From NCBI GenBank assembly GCA_017556745.1, contig JAFYMF010000022.1:1-43698 (forward strand): a stretch of DNA of 43,698 nt. The letters run 5' to 3'. Each line of letters starts with the position of its first letter. Position 1 is the first letter of the stretch. Of the stretch, positions 18,042 through 26,556 are shown piece by piece. Position numbers and translations under genes: made by a program. The DNA comes from Clostridia bacterium (lineage in GTDB: Bacteria > Bacillota > Clostridia > Oscillospirales > CAG-272). A model generated the notes under the pieces. It made no database searches, was not told where the DNA came from, and saw only the letters and a program-made list of their open reading frames with translations.

Positions 18042-19484
18042 TTAATATGCCTTGCCCCAGTAAACCAGGTGCTTAGCAGGCTTGCCGCAACAAGCGCAAA
18101 CATCGGAAATGGCCTCGCCCTGAAGGGGAATACAACGGGAACCCACACCGGTAAGCTCCTTGATCTTATCCTCGCACTCCTCGTCACCGCACCACATAGC
18201 ACGAACGAATCCGTCGCCGTTTGCGGCAAGAGCTGCGTTGATCTCGTCTACAGTGGTACAGTTATAGGTGCGTGATTCACGGTTCTCAAGAGCACGCTGA
18301 TACATACCGTTTCTTACTGACTCAAGACAATCCTGAACTGCTTTTTCAATTCCCTCAAGAGAAACGAAAGTCTTTTCACGATTGTGACGTGCAACGAGTA
18401 CGCACTGACCTGCTTCGATATCTCTCGGGCCGAGCTCAAGACGAACGGGAACACCCTTCATCTCGTATTCGGAATACTTCCATCCCGCGCTGTTATCGCT
18501 GTCATCAAGCTTTACTCTGATACCTGCCGCACGAAGCTGAGCCTCAACCTCACGAGCCTTTTCAAGAACGCCTTCCTTATGCTGAGCAACGGGAATGATA
18601 ACTACCTGAATGGGAGCTACTGCAGGAGGAAGAACCAGACCGTTGTCGTCACCGTGTGTCATGATGATACCACCGATCATTCTTGTGGTAACACCCCAAG
18701 AGGTCTGATGAGGATATACAAGCTTGTTCTCACGGTCAGTATACTGTATGCCGAACGCACGTGCAAAACCGTCACCAAAGTAATGGGATGTACCTGCCTG
18801 GAGTGCCTTACCGTCATGCATAAGAGCTTCGATAGCATATGTAGCCTCAGCACCTGCAAACTTGTCACTGTCGGTCTTACGTCCGCGGATAACGGGAATA
18901 GCAAGATCCTGCTCGTGGAAGTCTGCATATACGTTGAGCATGGTTACCGTTTCCTCTATAGCTTCCTCGGCTGTAGCATGCATGGTGTGACCCTCCTGCC
19001 ACAGGAACTCACGGCTGCGGAGGAAAGGACGGGTATTCTTTTCCCAGCGAACAACAGAACACCACTGGTTGTAGAGCTTGGGGAGATCTCTCCAAGAACG
19101 GATGATATTTGCATAGTGCTCACAGAAGAGTGTCTCGGATGTGGGACGAACGCAAAGACGCTCGGTGAGCTTCTCTTCGCCACCGTGGGTTACCCACGCT
19201 ACCTCGGGAGCAAATCCCTCAACGTGCTCCTTCTCCTTGTTGAGAAGTGTCTCGGGAATGAACATGGGCATATATATATTCTCGTGACCGAGTTCCTTGA
19301 ATCTACTGTCAAGGATAGACTGAATGCGCTCCCAAATTGCGTAACCGTAGGGACGGATGATCATGCATCCCTTTACGCTGGAGTAGTCGATCAGATCGGC
19401 CTTTTTAACTATATCAGTGTACCACTTGGCAAAATCCACATCCATTGATGTGATCTGCTCTACCATTTTCTTATCGGCTGCCAT
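18042..19484 (-). CDS. proS: Prolyl-tRNA synthetase, archaeal/eukaryotic-type
   Basis: Charges tRNA-Pro. The class II core shows [17 protein letters not shown] (motif 1 region), [10 protein letters not shown] with [11 protein letters not shown] (motif 2) and a motif 3 region near [12 protein letters not shown]. There is no bacterial YbaK-type editing insert, and the protein ends with a Cys-rich zinc-like segment (CACCGKPAK) and a terminal Tyr, both marks of the archaeal-type enzyme. The start at 19484 (MAADKK) is supported by AGAGGA eight bases upstream; an earlier in-frame ATG at 19532 lacks one and lies within the promoter. Length is 480 aa. Confidence 0.96.
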   Translation of the reverse strand: MAADKKMVEQITSMDVDFAKWYTDIVKKADLIDYSSVKGCMIIRPYGYAIWERIQSILDSRFKELGHENIYMPMFIPETLLNKEKEHVEGFAPEVAWVTHGGEEKLTERLCVRPTSETLFCEHYANIIRSWRDLPKLYNQWCSVVRWEKNTRPFLRSREFLWQEGHTMHATAEEAIEETVTMLNVYADFHEQDLAIPVIRGRKTDSDKFAGAEATYAIEALMHDGKALQAGTSHYFGDGFARAFGIQYTDRENKLVYPHQTSWGVTTRMIGGIIMTHGDDNGLVLPPAVAPIQVVIIPVAQHKEGVLEKAREVEAQLRAAGIRVKLDDSDNSAGWKYSEYEMKGVPVRLELGPRDIEAGQCVLVARHNREKTFVSLEGIEKAVQDCLESVRNGMYQRALENRESRTYNCTTVDEINAALAANGDGFVRAMWCGDEECEDKIKELTGVGSRCIPLQGEAISDVCACCGKPAKHLVYWGKAY

Positions 19485-19531
19485 ATTAAAGTCCTCTTTT
19501 CTACAATAATTAATATAATAAATAATAATCA

Positions 19532-19560
19532 ATTATACAATATAACCTCGATATTGTCAA
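19532..19560 (-). promoter_or_regulatory. SigA-type promoter of proS and the housekeeping run
   Basis: On the minus strand TTGACA (19560-19555) and TATAAT (19537-19532) are 17 bp apart. The leader of about 40 bp is too short for a T-box. Confidence 0.85.
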
Positions 19561-19573
19561 TGAGTGTAAAATA

Positions 19574-19601
19574 AAAAACGGACGAATTATTCGCCCGTTT
19601 T
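19574..19601 (-). terminator. Terminator of the XRE-S24 repressor gene
   Basis: AAAACGG and CCGTTTT pair, then one A-C mismatch, then CGAA and TTCG around a TTA loop. On the minus strand a T-rich tract follows, just before the proS promoter. Confidence 0.75.
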
Positions 19602-19642
19602 CGTTGTTTGATGTGTTATTTATGCCGAATATTGTCGCCTGC

Positions 19643-20353
19643 TTATTTGAGACGACCGATAACTCGTCCCTTACACACAACGTCATCAAAGGAGGAGAGT
19701 AAAATATCGCTGTAATCGGGGTTTAGGGAGATGAGACGGTCACCGCCGAATTTTTTGAAATAACCGCATCCGTCACATACGTAGATACCAAGCTCACCTA
19801 TCTCAGGAGAAACAGAGGAATCTACCAGGATTACATCGCCGTTATGATATTTGGGATTCATGCTGTCACCGCTTATTCGGAGTGCGAAGTCTGCATCTCT
19901 GGTCTTTTCGGTCATTTCGATCTTTATGTTTTCAGATGAATCGCCGTCAAGGTAAATACCGGTGCCTGCCGAAACGGGAAGATCAAACAGAGGAAGTGTG
20001 ATTGCACGGCGGGATTTACGAACAGGTGTAAGAAGAACCGAAGGAGCGCCCTCGTGACAACGCTGATATTCTTTTTCTATTATAAGGGTCACTAGTTCCT
20101 TGCCGTGATCGTCAAGCTGGTTGAATTTTTCGAATAAAGGATCAGTACTGGGTATGGTTTCACCGGTGAGATCGGACAGACGGCATTCAAGTACTGAACA
20201 TAATGACAGAAGAGTAGAAAGTTTTGGCTCAGCTACACTGCCAGAAAGCAGTTTGTTAAGTGTACCAAGGGGAATACCTGATTTCATTGAAAGATCTTCG
20301 TTCGTGATTTTCTTTGAGTGTTTGATTTGTTTTATCTTTTCTACGATATCCAT
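19643..20353 (-). CDS. XRE-type HTH / S24 peptidase (LexA/CI-like) repressor
   Basis: A 236-aa autocleavable-type repressor. Residues about 5-65 form a phage-CI-like helix-turn-helix (TNEDLSMKSGIPLGTLNKLLSG). A linker follows, then the S24 domain. The candidate self-cleavage site is A129-G130 (LPVSAGTG). The nucleophile is S164 in SGDSMNP and the general base is K200 in YFKKFGG, in the positions seen in LexA. The HTH is not the LexA winged type, so this is not canonical LexA. The gene is monocistronic and divergent from a small membrane protein. Repeated ACCA/TGGT sites fill the gap between them and are its likely operators. There is no prophage around it. Confidence 0.9.
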   Translation of the reverse strand: MDIVEKIKQIKHSKKITNEDLSMKSGIPLGTLNKLLSGSVAEPKLSTLLSLCSVLECRLSDLTGETIPSTDPLFEKFNQLDDHGKELVTLIIEKEYQRCHEGAPSVLLTPVRKSRRAITLPLFDLPVSAGTGIYLDGDSSENIKIEMTEKTRDADFALRISGDSMNPKYHNGDVILVDSSVSPEIGELGIYVCDGCGYFKKFGGDRLISLNPDYSDILLSSFDDVVCKGRVIGRLK

Positions 20354-20379
20354 ATTGATCCCCTGTTCGTTTTTTTTTC

Positions 20380-20408
20380 ATTATAGCATCAAAAAAACAA
20401 TTTGTAAA
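20380..20408 (-). promoter_or_regulatory. SigA-type promoter of the XRE-S24 repressor
   Basis: On the minus strand TTTACA (20408-20403) and TATAAT (20385-20380) are 17 bp apart. A TTTTTGGT-N6-ACCAAAAA dyad (20412-20433) abuts the -35 box, consistent with autoregulation. Confidence 0.8.
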
Positions 20409-20411
20409 TGC

Positions 20412-20520
20412 TTTTTGGTAAAAAAACCAAAAAATATCAAAAAAACAACTTTTTTACCAAAAAGTATTGACAATTACCAAAAGTGGTAGTATAATGCGTT
20501 ACACAAAGACCAAAAATGGT
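20412..20520. promoter_or_regulatory. Array of ACCA/TGGT repressor operators
   Basis: Four copies of the half-site ACCAAAA lie at 20426, 20456, 20476 and 20509. Two form the inverted pair ACCA-N4-TGGT: TACCAAAAGTGGTA at 20475-20488, between the -35 and -10 of the plus-strand promoter, and ACCAAAAATGGT at 20509-20520, just past its start site. The dyad at 20412-20433 is the opposite arrangement, TGGT-N6-ACCA. The placement predicts repression of both divergent genes. Confidence 0.75.
20467..20495 (+). promoter_or_regulatory. SigA-type promoter of the small membrane protein gene
   Basis: TTGACA (20467-20472) and TATAAT (20490-20495) are 17 bp apart, a perfect consensus. It should be strong when not repressed. 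Confidence 0.88.
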
Positions 20521-20536
20521 AAAAGGTGGTGTAACG

Positions 20537-20851
20537 ATGCAGAATTACGCATATAACAGAAACGCTATGCAAAATAGTGAAAATTTAAGGTACAGATCTT
20601 CTTATGTTCGTCGTCCGCGTAGTTCCGCGAGCTACACGATCCTTCGCGCACTGGTGAGAATATTCCTGTCAGATACTGCTATACTTACATATAAAATAGC
20701 TGCGCTTCTCTTTACTGTAGCTATTGTACTGGGTACTGTCGGTGCGGCGGAAAGCGGTATGCTTGCTGTTCCTGTTGCATTTTCACTCTGTCTTATAGTC
20801 CTGTCTTCTGCTTGTTATTTGTTATACAGAAAGTACGGACTTGACGGTTAA
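20537..20851 (+). CDS. Small two-TM membrane protein under S24-repressor control
   Basis: A 104-aa protein I do not recognise. The N-terminal 45 residues are polar, rich in Asn, Tyr, Arg and Ser. Two hydrophobic segments follow (about 50-70 and 75-97) and a short basic tail ends the protein. There is no signal peptide, LysM or catalytic motif. The start at 20537 is chosen over an in-frame ATG at 20516 because AAGGTGGTG lies just upstream, and because 20516 falls inside an operator. Its strong promoter is covered by the ACCA/TGGT operators, so it is probably silent until the S24 repressor is inactivated. By position it resembles yneA, the SOS-induced division inhibitor next to lexA in Bacillus, but there is no sequence similarity that I can see. 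Confidence 0.75.
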   Translation: MQNYAYNRNAMQNSENLRYRSSYVRRPRSSASYTILRALVRIFLSDTAILTYKIAALLFTVAIVLGTVGAAESGMLAVPVAFSLCLIVLSSACYLLYRKYGLDG

Positions 20852-20896
20852 TTTGATATCTTCGTATAAATTCCATAAACAACATACCAATTATGC

Positions 20897-20930
20897 AAAA
20901 AGTGCAGGTGCCTATCCACCTGCACTTTTT
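20897..20930. terminator. Bidirectional terminator between the two-TM gene and spoIIP
   Basis: AAAAAGTGCAGGTG and its exact complement form a 14-bp stem around a CCTATC loop. T-runs occur in both directions. Confidence 0.9.
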
Positions 20931-20953
20931 GTTTTTTACCGTTTTTGGATGTA

Positions 20954-22120
20954 TTATCCGTTGCCTTTTATTATGAGATCTGCAAGGATATCTGCCAGAA
21001 GTATCCCTGCTTTTTTTGCTTCTTCCAATGTGTTCCCGCAGGAACCTACCTCAAGAAGCAGAGATGCTTCTGAGAAATGTTCGTTGAATGCCGCACCTCT
21101 GATGTTTATGGGACGGGACATCGCACCGTACTTCTCCTCGGCGGCGGTATGTAATTTGAGCGCCAGATTCAGATTTTTCTCCCAATCAGGGAAATTTGCC
21201 CCCATCTCGTTTGTTCCAACCACACTCATCACTTGTGCAACGGTTTCTCCATTGTATTCGAATATCGGGCGTATCTTTTCCCCGTTTTCTCTTACTACCG
21301 AATCTCTGTGCACATCAAAGACATATTTTATGCTGGGATATAAATTAAGGTATTTTTTTATGGTTTCAGCGGCGCGGGAATAGGAGTCCTTATAAGATTC
21401 TCTGTCATGCATTATTGTGCAGTGTATCACATTGATCCCTTTTTCGGTGAACACCTCTGACATTACTTTCCCCACCGCAACCACATTCTTTTTGGTATCT
21501 GTACTTCTCGGTACATTGCTTGTTTCTGAGTAGGAAATACTGTCTTCCTCCGAATAAGCTTCGGTGCCGTGGGTATGGAGTATCAGAACAAGTGGTTCTC
21601 CGTCGGGAGCAAGCTCTGACGCGGGAGGGAGTGGGTAATCGGCAGAAAAAAGTGCAGCGGTATCGGGTGTAAATGATGTAACATTACTCAAGAATATACT
21701 CTCTGCGGCGAACACGGTTGACAAATCGGAAGGAACTATTGGGAACTCTCCATCGGGGACTGCGGAACTGTCAAAGTCATAGATGCTTTCATTAATACTC
21801 GGTTTATCCGGAGTTATGTTTGGGGGAGAAAATTCAATTGATGGCGGTACATAATCGGTATCTGTGGTGGGATGACTTGTTTCAAAAGAAAAAACGAATA
21901 TAGGTTCCATTATATTTTTCGGCAAGTCCGAAAAAGTAGACCTGGCGAAAGTTACTATACTTGCAGCAAGAGTAATTGTTCCGCAGGCTGCGAGGAATAC
22001 AGTGACGATGTTTTTTATACCGATATTTCTTGGATTGTGACGATGTCTCTCTTTCAGTAAAAGACTCTCTGCTTTTTCCGGTAGAAGACCTGCAATGTCA
22101 AGAGGAATGTTTAAGTTCAT
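20954..22120 (-). CDS. spoIIP: SpoIIP engulfment amidase
   Basis: Sporulation N-acetylmuramoyl-L-alanine amidase and endopeptidase. It works with SpoIID and SpoIIM to thin septal peptidoglycan during engulfment. The 388 aa include a cytosolic N-terminus, one membrane segment near 37-60, a Pro/Ser-rich linker of about 100 residues, and the SpoIIP domain. Key motifs are LILHTHGTEAYSEE (metal-binding His), VFDVHRDSV and GTNEMGANFPDW, ending with SLLLEVGSCGNTLEEA. GGACAAAA precedes the ATG. It lies directly downstream of gpr, the conserved order. Confidence 0.97.
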   Translation of the reverse strand: MNLNIPLDIAGLLPEKAESLLLKERHRHNPRNIGIKNIVTVFLAACGTITLAASIVTFARSTFSDLPKNIMEPIFVFSFETSHPTTDTDYVPPSIEFSPPNITPDKPSINESIYDFDSSAVPDGEFPIVPSDLSTVFAAESIFLSNVTSFTPDTAALFSADYPLPPASELAPDGEPLVLILHTHGTEAYSEEDSISYSETSNVPRSTDTKKNVVAVGKVMSEVFTEKGINVIHCTIMHDRESYKDSYSRAAETIKKYLNLYPSIKYVFDVHRDSVVRENGEKIRPIFEYNGETVAQVMSVVGTNEMGANFPDWEKNLNLALKLHTAAEEKYGAMSRPINIRGAAFNEHFSEASLLLEVGSCGNTLEEAKKAGILLADILADLIIKGNG

Positions 22121-22199
22121 TTTGTTTTGTCCTTTCCGATGAATTTCCGTTTATCTTTCAGTACAAATATATTGTCACGGGTGCAATATTATTCGCGTG

Positions 22200-23117
22200 T
22201 CATACTGAAAGTGCAGTATTTATCGCCTCGGAAAGTATATAGGCGACTTTCTTTGTGACTGTGTCGCTCTCTTTGAGAGAAACAAAGAAGTTTCTTCCGT
22301 TTTCAAGAATCCCTCTGAGCTTTCGGCTGATGTCGGTAATTCCTCCGTTTTGGAGTGCATCGTATACAAGACTTGATGAATCGATTACGGTGGGTACTCC
22401 AATTGCAATAACCGGTACCCCCAAACTATCCCGGTTTATGACTTTCCTCCTGTTTCCGATACCCGAACCCGGTTCTATTCCTGAGTCTGATAGCTGTACC
22501 GTGCTTGCCAATCTGTCAGTAGATCTTGCCGCAAGAGCGTCTATTATAATTACAAGGTCGGGGTGCACGCGTTCTGCAGTGCCTCGGATAAGTTCGGCTG
22601 TCTCGATTCCTGTCTGTCCAACTACCCCCGGACGCAGTGCGCATACTGCACAGCTACCGAGGGATTGATAAATATTTCTATTGTAATCACGCATGTGCCG
22701 TGTTACTGAGAGAAATGACATTGCCTTGGGACCGACGGCATCTGCAGTGATCTCATCGTTCCCGAGACCGCAGACAAGTACAGTGTTTTCCTGTGACAAT
22801 TTTTCACCAATGAGGAATTCCGCCATGTCTCGTATTTCTTTGGAAATTACACTTATAACTTCATCTTCTTTTTCTACCGAAAGTGTCCACAGTTTATCCG
22901 ACAGTACGGTTACATACCGTCCTGCGGGACGGCCTATTCTTTCTGAAGCTTCTTCGGTGATGATATTGATATGGTTGACTCTTATGTTACCATGTGTATA
23001 TTCACTGGTAATAACTCCGGTTTCACCGTTATCTTCTTTTAAAGAACATGATTCGTAAGCAAGGTCAGTTCGTGAAAAAACGTCATTTTTGTTCATTTTT
23101 ATTATTGTTTTCTCCAT
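22200..23117 (-). CDS. gpr: GPR germination protease
   Basis: Spore protease (A25 family) made as a zymogen in the forespore. It degrades small acid-soluble spore proteins at germination. The N-terminal FSRTDLAYE matches the RTDLA block where the propeptide is cut. The core has VLVCGLGNDEITADAVGPK and VGQTGIETAELIRG, and VIIIDALAARS carries a key Asp. The start is uncertain: 23117 gives the usual propeptide length, 23096 is an alternative, and neither has a strong ribosome site. An in-frame upstream ATG at 23204 would add 29 atypical residues. It is followed by spoIIP, as in Bacillus. Confidence 0.95.
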   Translation of the reverse strand: MEKTIIKMNKNDVFSRTDLAYESCSLKEDNGETGVITSEYTHGNIRVNHINIITEEASERIGRPAGRYVTVLSDKLWTLSVEKEDEVISVISKEIRDMAEFLIGEKLSQENTVLVCGLGNDEITADAVGPKAMSFLSVTRHMRDYNRNIYQSLGSCAVCALRPGVVGQTGIETAELIRGTAERVHPDLVIIIDALAARSTDRLASTVQLSDSGIEPGSGIGNRRKVINRDSLGVPVIAIGVPTVIDSSSLVYDALQNGGITDISRKLRGILENGRNFFVSLKESDTVTKKVAYILSEAINTALSV

Positions 23118-23239
23118 ATATAACTTTGTTCTTTGAGTGCGATCGAAATATTTTGAATAAAGTATGTTGATTTTACACAAAAACCTATAATTCATATTGT
23201 GCATGTGGACAAAAGTGTGTTATGGTGGCATTTTGATGA

Positions 23240-23267
23240 TTGATTATATTGAATTTTATGATATAAT
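23240..23267 (+). promoter_or_regulatory. Candidate promoter of the oligopeptide-binding protein gene
   Basis: TTGATT (23240-23245) and TATAAT (23262-23267) are 16 bp apart. A leader of about 130 bases follows, with the possible hairpin ACCTTTC (23343-23349) / GAAAGGT (23368-23374) ahead of AGGAGGA. Confidence 0.55.
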
Positions 23268-23400
23268 TACTAAGTAACTGTATGTCCATTTGATGAGTGG
23301 GCCTTTTTCACCGGAGAATGGAATACAAATTTCTAGCATACAACCTTTCTTTTGGGTAGTTTCAATCGAAAGGTAAACAGTTTAGGAGGAACCCTTTATC

Positions 23401-25167
23401 ATGAAAAAACTGATCGTAGCAATATTGGCCCTCGCTATGCTCGTGCCTTGTCTTGCTTCGTGCGAGTCCGGACCTCACCAGACTGATGAGGATAAGGGTG
23501 CGGTAGTATCAATGTATATGACTGACGAGATGTACAATTTCGATCCAGCACTTGCATATACCGATGACTCCGCAGCAAAGGTAATGAGTCTTCTTTTCGA
23601 AGGACTTATGAAGATCAATGATGACGGCAAGCTTGAGAAGGCTCTTGCCAAGAACATCGTTTACGATGAGACCAAGAACGTTATGCGTATAACTCTCAAG
23701 GAGACCAAGTGGTCTGACGGCCGTGATGTTTCCGCTGACGATGTTGTTTACGCATGGAAGCGTATCCTTGAGCCTGATTTTGACAGTGAAGCATGTGTAA
23801 TGCTTTTCGACATTAAGAATGCTCGTGCAGTTAAGGCCGGTGATATGACTATCGACGACCTTGGACTTGCTGCGGTTGAGACTTATGTTGTAGAAATCGA
23901 GTTTGAGCACAAGATCAATGAGGATAGATTCCTTGAAAATCTTGCCAGCCTTGCGCTTGTTCCTCTCCGTGAGGATATCGTAGGCAGAAACCCCGATTGG
24001 GCTAAGCGTAGCACCGATATTAAGACCAATGGTCCTTTCATCATCCGTAAGCTTGTTTACGGCGATTACATGGTAATCGAGCGTTCCGGTTATTACTACC
24101 GTAACGTTGAGGATGATGAGGTTCTCACCAAGTACGTTACTCCTTATAGATTCTACATAGAGTTCTTCAATGACCGCGACACTAATTTCGAGGCATACGA
24201 GAACGGCGAGATCTTCTTCATGGGTGAGATCCCGCTTGCAAAGAGAGCAGAGTATAAAGATAAGGCAGTTGTAACCGATCTTCTCTCTACTCACACCTAT
24301 TATTTCAACACTGATAACAAATTATTCAGCGACAGCAGAGTACGTCAGGCTCTTTCTCTTGCCATAGATCGTAACGCTATCGCAGATCTTGTTGTATTTG
24401 CAAAACCCGCTACAGGTATTGTTCCTACCGGCGTGTTTGAGAACAACAAGCACAAGGATTTCCGTCAGGTAGGCGGTGAGCTTATCAGCTCCACTGCTAA
24501 TGTTTCTGAGGCAAAGAGTCTTCTTAACGCAGCAGGTGTGTCCGGTGGTTCTTTCACTATTTCTGTTCGCGGCAGCGACGAGACTGCAGTTGCTATAGCT
24601 GAGTACTGTAAGACCCAGTGGGATGCTCTTGGTTTCAACGTTAAGATCGAGAAGCTTGGCAAGACTGAGAAGAAGGCTGCTGAGGAGAACGTTTCTTCTT
24701 GTTATATTGACGATCTTTACACCGCATATGTTGAGAGAGATTTCGATGTAATTGCTATAGATACTCAGACACTCTCCACTGATGCATTCACTACTCTCTC
24801 TGTATTTGCAAAGGCATTCTCCGGACAGGGTCTTGACCTTGCAAACCAGAACTATGATCTTGTACCTCACAAGACCGGTTTTGACAATGATGAGTATAAT
24901 GCTCTCATTGATGAGATCTATGCAGAGACCGATGATGTTGCTCGTGCAGAGAAGCTTCATAAGGCAGAGGAAATGTTGGTAGCAGAGATGCCTGTTATGC
25001 CTATAGTTACTAACCAGAATGCATATCTCGCAAGTAATCTTCTTTCCGGTATTGATTATAGCTGGTTTGGTACTCCCATATTCAACAGACTCAAGATGAA
25101 GAACTACAACGACTATCTCCCTGATACTACTGCGGAGACTATCGTAAGTGACTTCCTTGAGGAGTAA
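23401..25167 (+). CDS. Oligopeptide ABC-transporter substrate-binding lipoprotein (SBP family 5)
   Basis: A 588-aa extracellular peptide-binding lipoprotein of the OppA type. The signal peptide ends in LVPCLASC, with the lipid Cys at about residue 21. Family blocks include AKNIVYDE, TKWSDGRDVSADDVVYAWKR near 105-120, TNGPFIIRKL and SDSRVRQALSLAIDRNAI. The AGGAGGA ribosome site is strong and the leader is long. No permease or ATPase genes flank it; it is followed by a terminator and an unrelated DUF4364 gene, so it is an orphan binding protein that must use a distant transporter or act as a sensor. Peptide specificity cannot be read. Confidence 0.93.
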   Translation: MKKLIVAILALAMLVPCLASCESGPHQTDEDKGAVVSMYMTDEMYNFDPALAYTDDSAAKVMSLLFEGLMKINDDGKLEKALAKNIVYDETKNVMRITLKETKWSDGRDVSADDVVYAWKRILEPDFDSEACVMLFDIKNARAVKAGDMTIDDLGLAAVETYVVEIEFEHKINEDRFLENLASLALVPLREDIVGRNPDWAKRSTDIKTNGPFIIRKLVYGDYMVIERSGYYYRNVEDDEVLTKYVTPYRFYIEFFNDRDTNFEAYENGEIFFMGEIPLAKRAEYKDKAVVTDLLSTHTYYFNTDNKLFSDSRVRQALSLAIDRNAIADLVVFAKPATGIVPTGVFENNKHKDFRQVGGELISSTANVSEAKSLLNAAGVSGGSFTISVRGSDETAVAIAEYCKTQWDALGFNVKIEKLGKTEKKAAEENVSSCYIDDLYTAYVERDFDVIAIDTQTLSTDAFTTLSVFAKAFSGQGLDLANQNYDLVPHKTGFDNDEYNALIDEIYAETDDVARAEKLHKAEEMLVAEMPVMPIVTNQNAYLASNLLSGIDYSWFGTPIFNRLKMKNYNDYLPDTTAETIVSDFLEE

Positions 25168-25220
25168 TCACTAGATATTTCGTCCAGAGGGACGAACCCC
25201 ATTAACGTAAGTAACATTGA

Positions 25221-25258
25221 AAAAGAGACGGGGCAGTTAAGATGCTCCGTCTCTTTTT
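25221..25258 (+). terminator. Terminator after the oligopeptide-binding protein gene
   Basis: AAAAGAGACGG pairs with CCGTCTCTTTT; a G-T pair and GCA/TGC extend the stem, and T5 follows. A second small hairpin, TCGTCC/GGACGA, lies upstream near 25180-25197. Confidence 0.9.
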
Positions 25259-25286
25259 GCCAAAAAAATAAATCGAAGGTGATATA

Positions 25287-25841
25287 ATGGCAAAGCTTCA
25301 GGGTCTTCTCACAGAGAAGAATGACGTAAAAGTATTCATACTGTACTTGATGTCAAATGTTGGTTATCCCCTTGAATATGCTGAAGTGCACGATATTGTT
25401 ATTCAGAATGATTATGTAGGTTATTATGATTTTGCCGAGTGTTTTGCGGAGCTCATTGATGCAAAGCATGTAGTTAGCTTAATTGAAAACGGAACTGCTT
25501 TTTATACGGTAAGTGATCTTGGACGACAGGTTGCCGGAGAGCTTGAGACAGATATCCGACCAATAATTAGAGAAAAAAGTCTGAGAAGTGCACTTAGAAT
25601 GTTGTCTTTCAAACGCATGGGGGCTAAACTTCGTTGTGAAGCTACACCCAGAGCTGACGGTCGATATGATTTTAACTGTGGTATCGTCGGTAAAGAAGGC
25701 GATCTGATGAATATAAATATTATAGTTGATTCAAAGCAACTTTGCGAAAAGATGGATCTTAATTTCAGTGATAAGCCGGATATTGTGTATAGGGGACTTA
25801 TTGCACTTTTGTCGGGAGAAGTCAATTACCTTGTTGATTAA
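25287..25841 (+). CDS. DUF4364 family protein
   Basis: A 184-aa soluble protein matching the Clostridia DUF4364 family. It opens with EKNDVKVFILYLMSNVGYPLEY, then an N-terminal winged-helix-like region (YDFAECFAELIDAKHVV; TVSDLGRQV). A C-terminal beta-rich domain ends with YRGLIALLSGEVNYL. The fold suggests a DNA-binding or regulatory role, but no function is established. AAGGTG lies ahead of the ATG. It sits 165 bp upstream of the SigH-like gene on the same strand, with a separate promoter between them. Confidence 0.78.
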   Translation: MAKLQGLLTEKNDVKVFILYLMSNVGYPLEYAEVHDIVIQNDYVGYYDFAECFAELIDAKHVVSLIENGTAFYTVSDLGRQVAGELETDIRPIIREKSLRSALRMLSFKRMGAKLRCEATPRADGRYDFNCGIVGKEGDLMNINIIVDSKQLCEKMDLNFSDKPDIVYRGLIALLSGEVNYLVD

Positions 25842-25939
25842 TTTTGTATATTTTATACTTTTACTTAACAAAAACAAGAAAAATTGTACAAAATGTCAGT
25901 TAAAATCGTAAAAACATAAAATATTTTATACATGTTCTC

Positions 25940-25967
25940 TTGACAAGAAAATTATTTGTGTTATAAT
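25940..25967 (+). promoter_or_regulatory. SigA-type promoter of the SigH-like gene
   Basis: TTGACA (25940-25945) and TATAAT (25962-25967) are 16 bp apart. Transcription should start near 25974, about 33 bases before the start codon. Confidence 0.85.
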
Positions 25968-26006
25968 GGATTCGTAGAATATTAAACTTTGGCAGAGGTA
26001 TTTTTA

Positions 26007-26552
26007 ATGGCGAAGGATGTTCGAGAGTTAATTGAAGAGCTTCGCCGTGGTGATAAGGATTCTTTTAACTCTATATATTCCGAGTATGAGCCTCTTATCG
26101 CTTCATTGGTGTCCAAGTACTGTGCCGGTTCTGTTGAGTCCCTTGATGAGGATATGACTCAGGAGGCACTTATTGCACTTTACAATTCTGCTATGTCATA
26201 TGATCTTGATCAGAGTGAGGTTTCATTCGGACTGTATGCCAAGATCTGTATGTCAAATCGTATCATCTCAGCATTGAGAAAGAGAACTGCTGCTTATAAT
26301 GACGGTGATATATTTGAGTATAGTCTTGGTGATTTTGACAGCGATCCGTCAAAACAGTTTGATGATAGAGAGAGTGCCCGTCTTTTGGCGGAGAAGATAC
26401 TTTCTCTCCTTTCTCCGTATGAGAAGTCAGTTTTTAGAATGTATGTGCAAGGTATTAATTCTTCCGATATTGCGCAGATACTCGGTAAGACACCTAAATC
26501 AGTTGACAATGCACTTTCGCGTATAAAGAGTAAATTACGTAAGGTGCTTTGA
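26007..26552 (+). CDS. sigH: RNA polymerase sigma factor, SigH-like
   Basis: A 181-aa sigma-70 family protein with regions 2 and 4 only. Region 2 shows EYEPLIASLVSKYC, then DEDMTQEALIALYNSAMSYD and the promoter-recognition helix FGLYAKICMSNRIISALRKR. Region 4 shows LSPYEKSVFRMYVQGINSSDIAQILGKTPKSVDNALSRIKSKL, with the SVDNAL...RIK pattern typical of SigH, which governs early sporulation in Firmicutes. The start is ATG 26007, with AGAGG eight bases upstream; a TTG at 25989 is in frame but less likely. No anti-sigma gene is adjacent, as expected for SigH rather than an ECF sigma. Confidence 0.85.
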   Translation: MAKDVRELIEELRRGDKDSFNSIYSEYEPLIASLVSKYCAGSVESLDEDMTQEALIALYNSAMSYDLDQSEVSFGLYAKICMSNRIISALRKRTAAYNDGDIFEYSLGDFDSDPSKQFDDRESARLLAEKILSLLSPYEKSVFRMYVQGINSSDIAQILGKTPKSVDNALSRIKSKLRKVL

Positions 26553-26556
26553 TATA

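Noticed and set aside
18384..19448. A 354-aa open frame on the plus strand
   Set aside because: It is entirely antisense to proS, whose motifs are clear; there is no family-like pattern in the frame.
19485..19642. T-box leader for proS
   Set aside because: The promoter lies about 40 bases from the start codon, leaving no room, and there is no AGGGTGG-type motif.
20354..20536. Canonical Bacillus LexA box (GAAC-N4-GTTC)
   Set aside because: No such pair is present in the divergent promoter region; the repeats there are ACCA/TGGT.
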